From Desulfovibrio intestinalis (GTDB lineage: Bacteria; Desulfobacterota; Desulfovibrionia; Desulfovibrionales; Desulfovibrionaceae): a stretch of 64,000 bases of DNA. Below, one piece after another: positions 1 to 10,862 of the stretch. Each line of letters starts with the position of its first letter. Position 1 is the first letter of the stretch. A model generated the notes under the pieces. That model had not been told where the DNA came from and ran no database searches. It was given only the letters and a program-made list of their open reading frames with translations. The position numbers and the translations under genes are program-made. The stretch lies in NCBI RefSeq assembly GCF_014202345.1, contig NZ_JACHGO010000002.1, positions 481,729 to 545,728 of the forward strand, given 5' to 3'.

Positions 1-1
1 C

Positions 2-2683
2 CTGCGTCCCTCGTACTGTGCCATGCAGGTGCGTATCAACTGCGAAAACCCGCAGGACAACTTCGCCCCCAACTCTGGCCTGATTTCGCGCTATGTTTCT
101 CCCGGCGGCCCCGGCGTGCGCCTGGACTCCAACATCAGCGCGGGTTACGAGTTCCCCGCCAACTATGACTCTGCGGGAGCCCTGCTCATTTCCTACGCGC
201 ATGACTGGGAAAAGACCCTGGGCATTATGGAGCGCGCGCTTAGCGAGTATGTGATCGGCGGCATCAAAACGACTATTCCTTTCTACCGTCAGGTCATAAA
301 GAATCCCCTGTTCCGTCAGGGCAAGATCAATACCAACTTCATTGCCGACCACCCGGAGCTTATGGTCTATACCGACCTTGCTCCCGAGGGAGAGCGCCTG
401 TCCAAGCTTGTGGCCGAAGTTTCCGCCAAGGGCTACAACCCTTATGTGCAGCTTGGCGAATACCGCTCGGATACCACGCCATGTCTTGGCCCCTTCGAGC
501 CTGTGTTGCCCGCCATTACCTCGGCGCAGCGCAAGCAGCCTTCGCCCTATCCGCAGGGCGACCGCTTGGCTACGTTGGATTACATTCGTGACTCAGGGCA
601 GGTGCACTTTACCGACACCACGCCGCGCGACTTCACCCAGTCCAACTCCGGCAACCGCTTCCGTCTTGCCGAAGACAGGCTTATTGGCCCGTATCTGGAT
701 AACGTAGGGTACTTCTCCATAGAAAATGGCGGCGGCGCGCATTTCCATGTGGCCATGCTTGCCAACATGACCTATCCCTTCACTGAAGCGAAGGAATGGA
801 ACCGCTTTGCCCCCAAGACCATGAAGCAGCTCTTGGTGCGCTCTACCAACGTGCTTGGTTACACGCCCCAGCCCCGCAATCTTATGCTCAAGACCGGGGA
901 AATGATCTGCGATCACTACCAGATCATCCGCTGCTTTGACTTCCTGAACCATGTTGAAAATATGCGTCCTATGGCCGAAGTGGTTCTTGGCCGTAATGAC
1001 GTCATCTTCCAGCCTGCCATCTCCATGTCCTGGGCCAAGGGCTTTGATGTGCAGCATTACCTTGGCGTTACGGAAGGCATGCTGCGCATGGTGGGTAGCG
1101 TTATGGGCGTTGACCCCAAAGAAGCTTCACGCCACATCATTCTGGGCCTTAAAGACATGGCCGGGGTATGCCCCCCGCGCTTCATGACCGAACTGGTGAC
1201 AGCTATTCGCAAAGCCTGGCCTGAACTGGTACTGCACTATCACCGCCATTACACCGACGGACTGTTTGTGCCCGCCTGCGGCGCAGCCGCCAAGGCCGGA
1301 ACCCATATTATAGATGTGGGTCTGGGATCAGCCGTGCGTTCGTACGGCCAGGGCGATGTGCTGGCCACCATGGCCTACATCGAAGACGAACTTGGCCTCA
1401 AGTGCCACCTGGACAAGGGCGCCATCCGCGACGCCAACTTCGTGTGCAAGCAGATCATGCCGTACTATGACCGCTACTGCGCGCCGTACTTCCAGGGGAT
1501 AGACTATGACGTCACCCTGCACGGCATGCCCGGCGGGGCCACCTCTTCCTCGCAGGAAGGGGCCATGAAGCAGGGCTACATTCACCTGTTGCCCTATATG
1601 CTCAAGTTCCTTGAAAGCACTCGTCAGATTGTGCGTTATCATGACGTGACGCCCGGTTCCCAGATCACCTGGAACACGGCTTTCCTGGCCGTTACCGGGG
1701 CCTGGAAGCGTGGCGGCGAAGACGAAGTGCGCTATCTGCTTCAGGTGCTCGCCGAAGTGACGCGCACCCCTGAAGAAGAGCTGTCGCAGGAAATGCGCAA
1801 GGCTCGCCTGCACATCTACCGTGATTGCAACGATGCCTTCCGCAACCTTTTGCTCGGCAAGTTCGGCAAGCTGCCTTTGGGCTTTCCTGCTGACTGGGTC
1901 TACATGAGCGCCTTCGGTGCGGAGTGGAAGAACGCCATTGCCAGCCGGATAGAGACTTCGCCTCTGGAATCTCTGGTTGACGTGAACTTGGCTGCGGAAG
2001 AAAAGGCCTGCGCCGATATTCTCAAACGCAAGCCCAATGAAGAAGAGTTTGTGCTCTATCTCAACCACCCGGCAGACGCCCTTAAAACCGTTCAGTTTAA
2101 GGCAAAGTTTGGCGACCCGAATAACTTGCCCCTGCATGTGTGGTTTGAGGGGCTGAAAGCGGGTCAGGACCTGTATTTCAACGACAGCAGCGGCAAACCG
2201 CATCACTTGCAGTTGTTGAGCATATCAACGCCCAATGAGGCTGGCATATCCATCTGCCGCTATGTGCTGGACTCTGAGTTCATGAGCTGCGAAGTGCAGG
2301 TGCGTCAGCCTGTGGGCACTGCTGCCAAGGGTGCTTTGATGGCCGATCCGGCCAACCAGTATCATGTGGCTGCGCCCAGCAATGGCGACTTGTGGGTCAT
2401 GTACGTTCACCCCGGTGATGTGGTTAAGGCTGGGGAAGAACTGTTCAACGTGTCCATCATGAAGCAGGAAAAGGCCGTGCTTGCCCCCGTGGACGGCATG
2501 GTCAAACGTGTGCTGAAAACCGCTGACTTCAAAGAAAGCAAGCAGATGGTTTCTGTGCGTGAAGGCGAGCTCATCGTGGAACTCGGCCCTGTGCCCCGCG
2601 TGTGCGCCAACGAAGCCTGCGGTCAGCCCATCCCGATGGAAAACATCACCTTTTGCCCTTATTGTGGTTCACGGGTCTGCTAG
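2..2683 (+). CDS. pyc: Pyruvate carboxylase, C-terminal part (5' end outside window)
   Basis: Biotin-dependent carboxylation of pyruvate to oxaloacetate in the cytoplasm. The reading frame is open from base 2, so the gene starts upstream of the window; the Met at 23 lies inside the biotin-carboxylase domain. Numbering from that Met: residues 1-105 are the end of the biotin carboxylase domain, about 190-600 the carboxyltransferase barrel (DTTPRD at 198-203, then KDMAG, MPGG and VTPGSQ), and about 785-855 the biotinyl domain with Lys814. Odd points: the usual DTTFRDAHQS signature is altered, the biotin site reads SIMKQE instead of A/V-M-K-M/L, and the protein ends with a short Cys-rich tail (CANEACG...CPYCG) that looks like a zinc ribbon. 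A PEP-synthase-like gene follows on the same strand, an arrangement I recall from other Desulfovibrio. Confidence 0.9.
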   Translation: MRPSYCAMQVRINCENPQDNFAPNSGLISRYVSPGGPGVRLDSNISAGYEFPANYDSAGALLISYAHDWEKTLGIMERALSEYVIGGIKTTIPFYRQVIKNPLFRQGKINTNFIADHPELMVYTDLAPEGERLSKLVAEVSAKGYNPYVQLGEYRSDTTPCLGPFEPVLPAITSAQRKQPSPYPQGDRLATLDYIRDSGQVHFTDTTPRDFTQSNSGNRFRLAEDRLIGPYLDNVGYFSIENGGGAHFHVAMLANMTYPFTEAKEWNRFAPKTMKQLLVRSTNVLGYTPQPRNLMLKTGEMICDHYQIIRCFDFLNHVENMRPMAEVVLGRNDVIFQPAISMSWAKGFDVQHYLGVTEGMLRMVGSVMGVDPKEASRHIILGLKDMAGVCPPRFMTELVTAIRKAWPELVLHYHRHYTDGLFVPACGAAAKAGTHIIDVGLGSAVRSYGQGDVLATMAYIEDELGLKCHLDKGAIRDANFVCKQIMPYYDRYCAPYFQGIDYDVTLHGMPGGATSSSQEGAMKQGYIHLLPYMLKFLESTRQIVRYHDVTPGSQITWNTAFLAVTGAWKRGGEDEVRYLLQVLAEVTRTPEEELSQEMRKARLHIYRDCNDAFRNLLLGKFGKLPLGFPADWVYMSAFGAEWKNAIASRIETSPLESLVDVNLAAEEKACADILKRKPNEEEFVLYLNHPADALKTVQFKAKFGDPNNLPLHVWFEGLKAGQDLYFNDSSGKPHHLQLLSISTPNEAGISICRYVLDSEFMSCEVQVRQPVGTAAKGALMADPANQYHVAAPSNGDLWVMYVHPGDVVKAGEELFNVSIMKQEKAVLAPVDGMVKRVLKTADFKESKQMVSVREGELIVELGPVPRVCANEACGQPIPMENITFCPYCGSRVC

Positions 2684-2703
2684 ACCCCGCGACATTGACG
2701 CCT

Positions 2704-2770
2704 TTTGGCTTCCGAAAGACTGTCTTCCGGAAGCCAAATCCGCTAATGCCGGCAATCTTGAGGGGCCGGC
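2704..2770 (+). other. Two intercistronic hairpins between pyc and the PEP-synthase-like gene
   Basis: A perfect 11-bp inverted repeat (2704-2714 with 2728-2738, arm TTTGGCTTCCG) is followed by a GCCGGC/GCCGGC stem (2748-2753 with 2765-2770). There is no T-run after either, so a full terminator is unlikely. They could be processing or attenuation structures in a shared transcript. Confidence 0.45.
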
Positions 2771-2896
2771 TCATCAGTAAAATTGCTGTAAAAGCCAAAT
2801 AACCTTCCGTGGTAAGGTAATTTGTGGACAGTTTTCTGATGCCGATATACAATTTCCTAGGTTGCAATGCTTCTGTTTCCCAAACCGGAGGAAGAC

Positions 2897-5800
2897 ATGG
2901 GTAAGAGTACCGCCGCCAAACCTGCGCAGAATAAAGCAAAGGGGAATACCCCTGAAGCCATTCAGAAAAAACTGGTGCTTACTGGCGCCGACATTGTGCA
3001 GCTTGGACCCGAAGCGGAATTGCTTGTTGGTGGTAAAAACTATAACACGGCGTTAATCAGCCAGATTGAAGGCATTCAGGCGCCTTATTTTCGCGCCATT
3101 TCTTCTCTGGCCTTTCACCAGCTTCTTGATGAAACCAAGGTGAACGGGCGTGTGGTACGCAGTGTTGTGGACCGTGAATACGGACGCATTGACTGGAACG
3201 ACCCCGAAATTAACCAGGACCCGGACTTTCTGCAAAAGTTCGTGCGCCAGCTCGGCAAGCAGATATATCAGGCTGCCAAGGCCGAAGGCGAGCAGTCGCA
3301 CACAAAGCTGCGCACCTTTATCAACAATATCGTTGAAGGCTTTGCCACGTCTCCCGAGGGCATTGACCAGTTGCGCAAGCGCTCTGTCATCGTACAGGCC
3401 GCTATTCTTTCCGTTGAAGTTCCTGCCGAAGTCGACGAGGCCGTGCGTGCGGCGTATCGTGAAATCTGTCAGGACAACACGGACGACATGACCCCGGTTG
3501 CGGTGCGTTCTTCCGCCGCTGGCGAAGACTCCCGCAAAAAAGCTTTTGCTGGTCTTCAGGATACCTACCTGAACATGGTGGGCGAAGACAGGGTTGTTGA
3601 AGCCTACCATTGGGACTGTTCATCTGCCTACAACTTGCGCTCCATGACCTATCGCCGTGAGGCCATTCTGGACGCGCTGGCCAAGGCTGAAGAAACAGGC
3701 GACGAGTCCATCGCTGAAACAGCCAAAAAAGAATGGGCCATCGAGCACACTTCTCTTTCTGTGTGCATGATGCAGATGATTAATCCCGTTATCTCCGGCA
3801 CGGCATTTTCTGCCGATACTGCCACCGGTTGCCGTGGCACCAGCCGCCGGGATCTGGTGAGCATTGACGCCAGCTACGGCCTTGGTGAGGCTGTGGTTGG
3901 CGGCAAGGTTACGCCCGACAAGCTTTATGTCTTCCAGCGCGACGATGGCGGCGAAGTTGTTATCCGTCAGATGGGCTGCAAGGACATGAAGATCATTTAT
4001 GATGAACGGGGCGGCACCAAAGAAGTGGAAGTGCCCGAGCTTGAAGCTCTGCGCTGGGCGCTTTCGCTCAGTCAGGCCGAGCGCGTGGCCATGGGCGTGC
4101 GTGCCGTAAGCAAGGCTTACGACGGCATGATCATGGATACGGAATTCTGCATTGACGCCAATGACAAGCTCTGGTTCGTGCAGGCGCGGCCTGAAACCCG
4201 CTGGAACGAAGATCTGGAGCTGCACCCCACCACCATCTTCATGCGCCGCCGTGAGGTCGATCCCAAGGCTGCGGCAGAAGCTGAAGTGCTGGTCGAAGGC
4301 AACGGAGCTTCACGCGGAGCAGGGCAGGGCACGGTGCGTTTCTTGCGCTCGGCTCTGGAGCTGAACAAGATATCCAAGGGCGATGTGCTTGCAGCCGAAC
4401 GCACCGACCCGGACATGGTGCCGGGTATGCGTGTGGCGTCTGCCATTATGGCTGACGTTGGCGGCGACACGAGCCACGCGGCCATTACCTCGCGCGAACT
4501 TGGCATTGCCGCCGTTATCGGTATTCAGCGTCTGGATGTACTGCGCGCTCTGGATGGTGCCGAGATCACGGTTGACGGCACGCGTGGGCGTGTGTACCGC
4601 GGCCTTTTGCCCCTGCACGAAGTGGGCGGCGAAATGGACGTGGCCAAGCTGCCCGCCACCAAGACCAAGGTTGGCCTTGTGCTTGCCGACGTTGGCCAGG
4701 CGCTCTTTCTTTCCCGCTTGCGCAATTTTGACCAGTTTGAAGTGGGCCTTTTGCGGGCTGAGTTCATGCTGGGCAATATCAGCATCCATCCTCAAGCTCT
4801 GGAAGCCTTTGACAAGGGCGAGCTTGAAGGCGTGGTACATGCCAAGCTGAAGGAGCTTGAAGACCGCCTTTCCAAGGTGTTGCGCGAACAGATGTCTGTT
4901 GGGCTTATCGTCTTCAATCTTAACCTGCGCGAACACGTTGGCGAAATCACGGGCCTTGCTGCTGAGCTGGGTGCCCTGGCTGATAGCGGCAATAACCTTA
5001 CTGCTGAAGACGTGCTGTTGCAGCACCGCAAGATGCGTGAGCTGGAACACAAAATTGACCAGCACATGGAAATGGCCTCACGTCGTATTGAAGTTCTTAA
5101 AACTTCTCCCGATCTGGCTGACCATGTTCGCATCATCATGGGTTATGATGATGAGCTTGCCCTGCAAAACAGCAACGACCCCGAGTCTGGCAAGCGTATT
5201 GCCGAAATCGAGGCCAGTGTCGACGCTCATGTGAAGCGTATTGAAAACCTGCCGGGCGTAACGCGCCTTATGGCAAATATAGCTCACCTGCGTGAAGAAG
5301 TGGGCCTGCGTTCTGGTCTGAAGAAAGAAATGGACGACGTGCGCAATCTGACGGAAAAAATCCGCAGCATGATTAAAGCACGCGGCTTCCGTACCGGCAA
5401 AGAGCACTATGTGCAAACTCTTGCCCAAAACCTGGCTCTTTTTGCCATGGCCTTCTACGGCAAGCCCATCACTTACCGCACAACTGACTTCAAGAGTAAC
5501 GAATACCGCAACCTGCTTGGCGGCAACCTCTTCGAACACTTTGAAGACAACCCCATGCTTGGTTATCGTGGTGTTTCCCGTAACATTCATGACTGGGAAA
5601 TTGAGGCGTTCAAGCTGGCTAGGGGCGTATATGGCGGCAGCAACCTGCGTATGATGCTGCCCTTCGTGCGTACTCTGGAAGAAGCCCGCTCCATGCGCAG
5701 CTACCTTGAGCAGGTGCACAAGCTCAAGAGCGGCCAGGACGGCCTCAAGATTATCCTCATGTCTGAACTGCCTTCCAACGCCATTTTGGCCAAGCAGTTC

Positions 5801-6472
5801 ATTTCGGAGTTTGACGGGTTCTCTATCGGCTCCAACGACATGACCCAGATGGTGCTTGCCACTGACCGCGATAATGCGCGCCTTGCGCACATTTATGACG
5901 AAGAAGATCCCGCTGTTGTCTGGGCCATACTGGTGAGTATCTTCACCGGGCTCAAGTACGGCAAGAAAGTGGGCTTCTGCGGCCAGGGCGTGTCAAACAG
6001 CTTGATTCTGCGCGGTTTGGTGGCCATTGCGGGCATTACGTCCGCCTCGGTGGTGCCTGACACGTACTATCAGACCGTGTTTGACATCGCTGCAGTTGAA
6101 GCTGAAAAGATCCCCACTTCGGATCTTGGCAAATGGCTTGGCCAGCAGCACCACCAGCGTCTTGCGGGACTTATGGAAAAGGCCGGTTACGGCCATATCC
6201 TCAAGAAGTACAAGAACCCGCAGGATATTCAGGAATGGTATGAAGGCGAGTTGCAGCGTCGGCACGAACAGTTCCGCGAGCATCTTGATACCCCCAAGGA
6301 AGACTTCTACCGTGCTGAACTGCAGAGCTTCCGTTCTACCTTCCACAAGCCTGTGATCTACGCCACTTGGAACTGGGACGACACTGTGTTGGATTCCCTG
6401 CACCATGCTGGCTTCCAGAACTTCGAGGAACAGGCCAAAGCCCTTGAGGCAGCCCGCCTGCTGAAAGATTAG
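2897..6472 (+). CDS. Large PEP synthase / pyruvate phosphate dikinase-like enzyme
   Basis: Predicted ATP-dependent interconversion of pyruvate and phosphoenolpyruvate. The start is set at 2897 (MGKSTAAKPAQ) because GGAGGA lies 5 nt upstream; an in-frame ATG at 2867 has no such site. The product is 1191 aa, much longer than the roughly 800 aa of E. coli PpsA. Visible parts: an N-terminal ATP-grasp region (PVAVRSSAAGEDS near residues 210-220), the swivelling phospho-His domain (TDPDMVP, then GGDTSHAAI with His527), and the PEP-utilising barrel (SIGSNDMTQ, DRD, GFCGQ with Cys1028). A long helical stretch between about 660 and 840, rich in Glu, Leu and Arg, has no counterpart in PpsA that I know and accounts for much of the extra length. 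Oxaloacetate and PEP production from pyruvate would be coordinated with the upstream pyc. A terminator follows directly. Confidence 0.85.
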   Translation: MGKSTAAKPAQNKAKGNTPEAIQKKLVLTGADIVQLGPEAELLVGGKNYNTALISQIEGIQAPYFRAISSLAFHQLLDETKVNGRVVRSVVDREYGRIDWNDPEINQDPDFLQKFVRQLGKQIYQAAKAEGEQSHTKLRTFINNIVEGFATSPEGIDQLRKRSVIVQAAILSVEVPAEVDEAVRAAYREICQDNTDDMTPVAVRSSAAGEDSRKKAFAGLQDTYLNMVGEDRVVEAYHWDCSSAYNLRSMTYRREAILDALAKAEETGDESIAETAKKEWAIEHTSLSVCMMQMINPVISGTAFSADTATGCRGTSRRDLVSIDASYGLGEAVVGGKVTPDKLYVFQRDDGGEVVIRQMGCKDMKIIYDERGGTKEVEVPELEALRWALSLSQAERVAMGVRAVSKAYDGMIMDTEFCIDANDKLWFVQARPETRWNEDLELHPTTIFMRRREVDPKAAAEAEVLVEGNGASRGAGQGTVRFLRSALELNKISKGDVLAAERTDPDMVPGMRVASAIMADVGGDTSHAAITSRELGIAAVIGIQRLDVLRALDGAEITVDGTRGRVYRGLLPLHEVGGEMDVAKLPATKTKVGLVLADVGQALFLSRLRNFDQFEVGLLRAEFMLGNISIHPQALEAFDKGELEGVVHAKLKELEDRLSKVLREQMSVGLIVFNLNLREHVGEITGLAAELGALADSGNNLTAEDVLLQHRKMRELEHKIDQHMEMASRRIEVLKTSPDLADHVRIIMGYDDELALQNSNDPESGKRIAEIEASVDAHVKRIENLPGVTRLMANIAHLREEVGLRSGLKKEMDDVRNLTEKIRSMIKARGFRTGKEHYVQTLAQNLALFAMAFYGKPITYRTTDFKSNEYRNLLGGNLFEHFEDNPMLGYRGVSRNIHDWEIEAFKLARGVYGGSNLRMMLPFVRTLEEARSMRSYLEQVHKLKSGQDGLKIILMSELPSNAILAKQFISEFDGFSIGSNDMTQMVLATDRDNARLAHIYDEEDPAVVWAILVSIFTGLKYGKKVGFCGQGVSNSLILRGLVAIAGITSASVVPDTYYQTVFDIAAVEAEKIPTSDLGKWLGQQHHQRLAGLMEKAGYGHILKKYKNPQDIQEWYEGELQRRHEQFREHLDTPKEDFYRAELQSFRSTFHKPVIYATWNWDDTVLDSLHHAGFQNFEEQAKALEAARLLKD

Positions 6473-6499
6473 CAAACCTGGCGTTCAATAGATGTAAGA

Positions 6500-6533
6500 A
6501 AGAGCCCGGAACCACTGGTTCCGGGCTCTTTTG
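6500..6533 (+). terminator. Rho-independent terminator of the PEP-synthase-like gene
   Basis: A perfect 14-bp stem (6500-6513 with 6517-6530) with a 3-nt loop ends in TTTT, 28 nt after the stop codon. Confidence 0.9.
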
Positions 6534-6580
6534 CATGTAAATATTGTTGTGACAGGCTGGTATGTGCCACGCGGCATGGA

Positions 6581-6643
6581 TTCTGCCGAAAATTGCATTT
6601 TTCGGCAGAATGACAACTTTGAAATGTAATGCATTTCAAAGTT
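6581..6643. repeat. Two tandem extragenic palindromes
   Basis: The first is TTCTGCCGAAAA (6581-6592) paired with its exact complement at 6599-6610. The second is AACTTTGAAATG (6615-6626) paired with 6632-6643. The core of the second (TTTGAAATG, short loop, CATTTCAAA) recurs at 58301-58323, so it belongs to a dispersed palindrome family. The rest of the 6473-6787 gap shows nothing else I can assign. Confidence 0.6.
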
Positions 6644-6787
6644 AATCTGCTCCAGTACCTACGGCCTAACGGGATTTTATCAAACACGGCATCAATTGAG
6701 AGCAATAAGCACTCATATGGTCATGTCTGCGCGGATATGCAGCAGCACACGTTGGCAGAATCATGCGGGCGCTTGGCCATAGCAATA

Positions 6788-8041
6788 CTATAGATAAAAA
6801 TAAAGACTGTTCACAAGATAGTCATGCCCCTGAGCTTCTGCCAGAGACAGTATACGGCGCTTTATACGGGCCAGCGGGGCAAGGCTTGAGCCAAGCTCTT
6901 CAAGGTCTTTATGCATACGGGCTGCCTCCTTGGGAGGGGTCGCCTTGCTTACATATCCCCACACATGTTCTGCCGCATTTCTGGCCTTGCCCGGTTCGAG
7001 ATCGCAGGCGTGGGTATTCTCAAGAATTGCATAAAACTCTTCGGCTGACGGCCTATCGCTCTTGAGTAACTGGCGTATCGCTGCATAGCCTTGAGGTGAG
7101 CGTTCCAGCACAAAGTATTTGTAGCGCGCCCATTCTTCTGTGAGCTTACGCCGGGGAAGACCGGGCCATGTTAAATTGGCGCATTTGATGGCCGAAAGAT
7201 TCTTGTCCTTGACCTCCAGCATGACATCAAGATCACGCGTGCCGAGCAGGGCATGAAACTGCATGAATGGCTTCATGCTGATGGTCTGGGAGTGCATACC
7301 CGGTCTGCCGTTTGCCAGTTGCTGCGAATAATGGATTTTCTGTCTGCCGCTGTGCGTACTCCATGTCAGCTTGGCCTGATCGAGCCAATACAACATGTCG
7401 CCGTGGTCTGGGGGATTCAATTCGTGATGAAAAACGTCAAAAATGACAGGCAACGCAAATTCATCGTACAAACTCAATGCGTCTTCAACGGTATAGATGC
7501 GCTCGTCGTTTTCCAGCGCCAACCGTTGCCTGATAGACAAGGGCAGAGCGGCAAGGTTTGCGCGCAGCCTCTCCAATGAGTTTTTTTTATCTCCGTAGCC
7601 ACCACCAAGGTGCAACACAATGCGAGAATCAAGCCCGGTTTGTATGGCTTCAAGAAAGTCAGCATGAAAAGCAAGGTCGGCCACAGCACGGCGAACCACA
7701 TCGCTGTGAGGCGAATTGAGCACTGTGTACTGGCCCGGGTGCATGGAAAGGCGTACGCCGCTTTGGCGCACGGCATCGGCCAGCGCTGCAAGCTCGGATT
7801 TCAGCTCAGCCTGCCAGTCAAAATGTACTGCTTCATGTGAAGCCAGAGGAATAATATCAGAACTAATGCGCATGAGGGCCAATGACTCTTGCTGGCAATA
7901 ACGCAGCACACTTTCCAAGGCACGCAAATTCGTTCGGCTTGCGGCCAGCAAATTGTCATGGCTGGCGCGCCCCAGGGTAAGGCAGGTCTGGAAGGCATTT
8001 GGCAAGCCGATGGTTTTGCAGGCAAAGCCATAACGGATCAT
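6788..8041 (-). CDS. uvsE: UV damage endonuclease (UvdE/UvsE family)
   Basis: Apurinic/UV-photoproduct endonuclease that nicks DNA 5' of the lesion, giving an excision repair route independent of UvrABC. The start is at 8041 (MIRYGFACKTIG), preceded by GAGGG; the open frame continues upstream only because it overlaps the GGM-repeat end of groEL in another frame. Family features: the opening RYGFACKTIG, SMHPGQYTVLNSP near residue 100, ENDERIYT, and FDVFHHELNP, which supply metal-binding His and acidic residues of the TIM barrel. At 417 aa it is longer than the roughly 300 aa typical of bacterial UvsE. The extra 100 or so residues lie at the C-terminus (EWARYKYFVLERSPQGY onward). It lies downstream of groEL but beyond the groEL terminator. 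Confidence 0.88.
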   Translation of the reverse strand: MIRYGFACKTIGLPNAFQTCLTLGRASHDNLLAASRTNLRALESVLRYCQQESLALMRISSDIIPLASHEAVHFDWQAELKSELAALADAVRQSGVRLSMHPGQYTVLNSPHSDVVRRAVADLAFHADFLEAIQTGLDSRIVLHLGGGYGDKKNSLERLRANLAALPLSIRQRLALENDERIYTVEDALSLYDEFALPVIFDVFHHELNPPDHGDMLYWLDQAKLTWSTHSGRQKIHYSQQLANGRPGMHSQTISMKPFMQFHALLGTRDLDVMLEVKDKNLSAIKCANLTWPGLPRRKLTEEWARYKYFVLERSPQGYAAIRQLLKSDRPSAEEFYAILENTHACDLEPGKARNAAEHVWGYVSKATPPKEAARMHKDLEELGSSLAPLARIKRRILSLAEAQGHDYLVNSLYFYL

Positions 8042-8060
8042 AGTGAGTCCCTCTATTGCA

Positions 8061-8087
8061 AAAAGGCCCCCGCATAGCGGGGGCCTT
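8061..8087 (-). terminator. Terminator of groES-groEL
   Basis: An 11-bp perfect GC-rich stem (8063-8073 with 8077-8087, loop of 3) ends in T4 on the minus strand. It lies between the groEL stop (8121) and the uvsE start. Confidence 0.88.
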
Positions 8088-8120
8088 ATCACTCTATAAG
8101 CTGAGAAGCTGTGGGCTGGC

Positions 8121-9770
<1,650 letters not shown>

Positions 9771-9811
9771 TGGGACATTTCCTCCTAAATGGTAATTCGC
9801 AAAGGTGGGAG

Positions 9812-10099
9812 CTAGTCGATGATGGCGAGAATGTCTTCTTCACGCATGACCAGATGGTCAACGCCGTCAAGCTTCACTTCAGTACCAGCGTACTTGTTGA
9901 ACAGCACTTCGTCGCCGGCCTTGACGGCCAGAGGGGCGCGCTCGCCATTATCCCCTACCTTGCCGGGACCCACAGCCACAACCTGACCCTTGGACGGCTT
10001 TTCTTTAGCCGTATCAGGAATGAACAGGCCACCGGCGGTCTTTTCTTCGGATTCAAGGCGTTTGACCAGAACACGGTCGTTAAGGGGTTTCAGCTTCAT
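9812..10099 (-). CDS. groES: 10-kDa co-chaperonin GroES
   Basis: Heptameric cap of GroEL. The 95-aa sequence is typical: [13 protein letters not shown] at the N-terminus, the mobile loop [18 protein letters not shown] at about 18-35, and the C-terminal [18 protein letters not shown] lies upstream of the ATG. First gene of the groES-groEL operon. Confidence 0.98.
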   Translation of the reverse strand: MKLKPLNDRVLVKRLESEEKTAGGLFIPDTAKEKPSKGQVVAVGPGKVGDNGERAPLAVKAGDEVLFNKYAGTEVKLDGVDHLVMREEDILAIID

Positions 10100-10796
10100 G
10101 ACGTCAGATCCTCCCGGAAATGTTATTATTGTCCCTTGGGGGACACAGCATTGGACGCAAACAAGCGGCCGCGCTGGAAATATTGCGCGTTACAGGCCTT
10201 GATGAACATGCTGTCCAATCGGGCCCCGCACCAGTCATGAAATAAGACACGCTGGCGGGTTGAAAAGGGGCATGTGTAGATTTTTTTTTACATTTTTTCT
10301 AACTACGCAAAATAATAAAGAATTACGTAGATGAAAAAAGAATCCGCACGCCCGGCATTTCCGGCATCCGGCCCTTCGGCTACCCGGTAAACCGGGGCGC
10401 CGGACAGCGAAATATCTTCGCGGGCTGTCACGTCCTCGGCACCATACGTGATTGGCGGGCAAAGTAAAGTCCTACACATACAAAAGCCGTGCAAACTATA
10501 ATTAAACCGGGGAGCATCGCTCTGCAGGCATAGTTTTGGCATGTTGGGTTCGACAGACCGTTAGCGACGGGCCGTTGCCACCTATGTACAACTTGCGCAG
10601 GGCTGGGCGCAGAGAATGCCCCATCCGTAATACCGGAAGCAGGTTGCGTTTGAAAAATGTTGCACTCACCACATGCAATGCTTCACCGCTAAAACACGAT
10701 GCTGCCGGGTTTGCATCAAGATCGTGCGGAGCTTGTTTGGCGTGTGATTTTTTGAAAATTTTTTATTGTGTTGATGACTGCGCTCATGACCGGGTA
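10100..10796 (-). other. Long groES upstream region with strongly structured GC-rich block
   Basis: About 700 bp without a credible gene. I find no CIRCE repeat; a weak sigma-32-like arrangement (CTTGTTT, then CCCCCA 16 nt on) sits about 50-75 bp upstream of groES on the minus strand. Between 10345 and 10435 there is dense secondary structure: CCCGG-TAAA-CCGGG nested inside TCCGGC/GCCGGA, and next to it GACA...GCGAA-ATATC-TTCGC...TGTC. On the minus strand the block is followed by TTCTTTTTT, which could be a transcript end. No riboswitch family I know fits. The remaining 10440-10796 shows nothing recognisable. Confidence 0.4.
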
Positions 10797-10831
10797 ATTT
10801 TAAAGGGCCGCTGATGCACTCAGCGGCCCTT
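10797..10831 (-). terminator. Terminator of the D-lactate dehydrogenase gene
   Basis: A perfect 12-bp stem (10803-10814 with 10820-10831, 5-nt loop) is followed on the minus strand by a T/A-rich tract. It is 32 nt downstream of the stop codon at 10863. Confidence 0.85.
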
Positions 10832-10862
10832 GTATTGTCAGGCTGGGATAGGTGGTTTGCGC

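Noticed and set aside
10100-10300. CIRCE element or clear sigma-32 promoter for groES
   Set aside because: No TTAGCACTC-type inverted repeat is present, and the sigma-32-like match is too weak in sequence and spacing to list as a promoter.
10303-10542. A 79-codon open frame on the minus strand upstream of groES
   Set aside because: It coincides with the structured GC-rich block, has no ribosome site or family match, and ends in an AT-rich stretch.
10536-10814. A 92-codon open frame on the plus strand
   Set aside because: It ends inside the minus-strand terminator of the D-lactate dehydrogenase and has no family signal.
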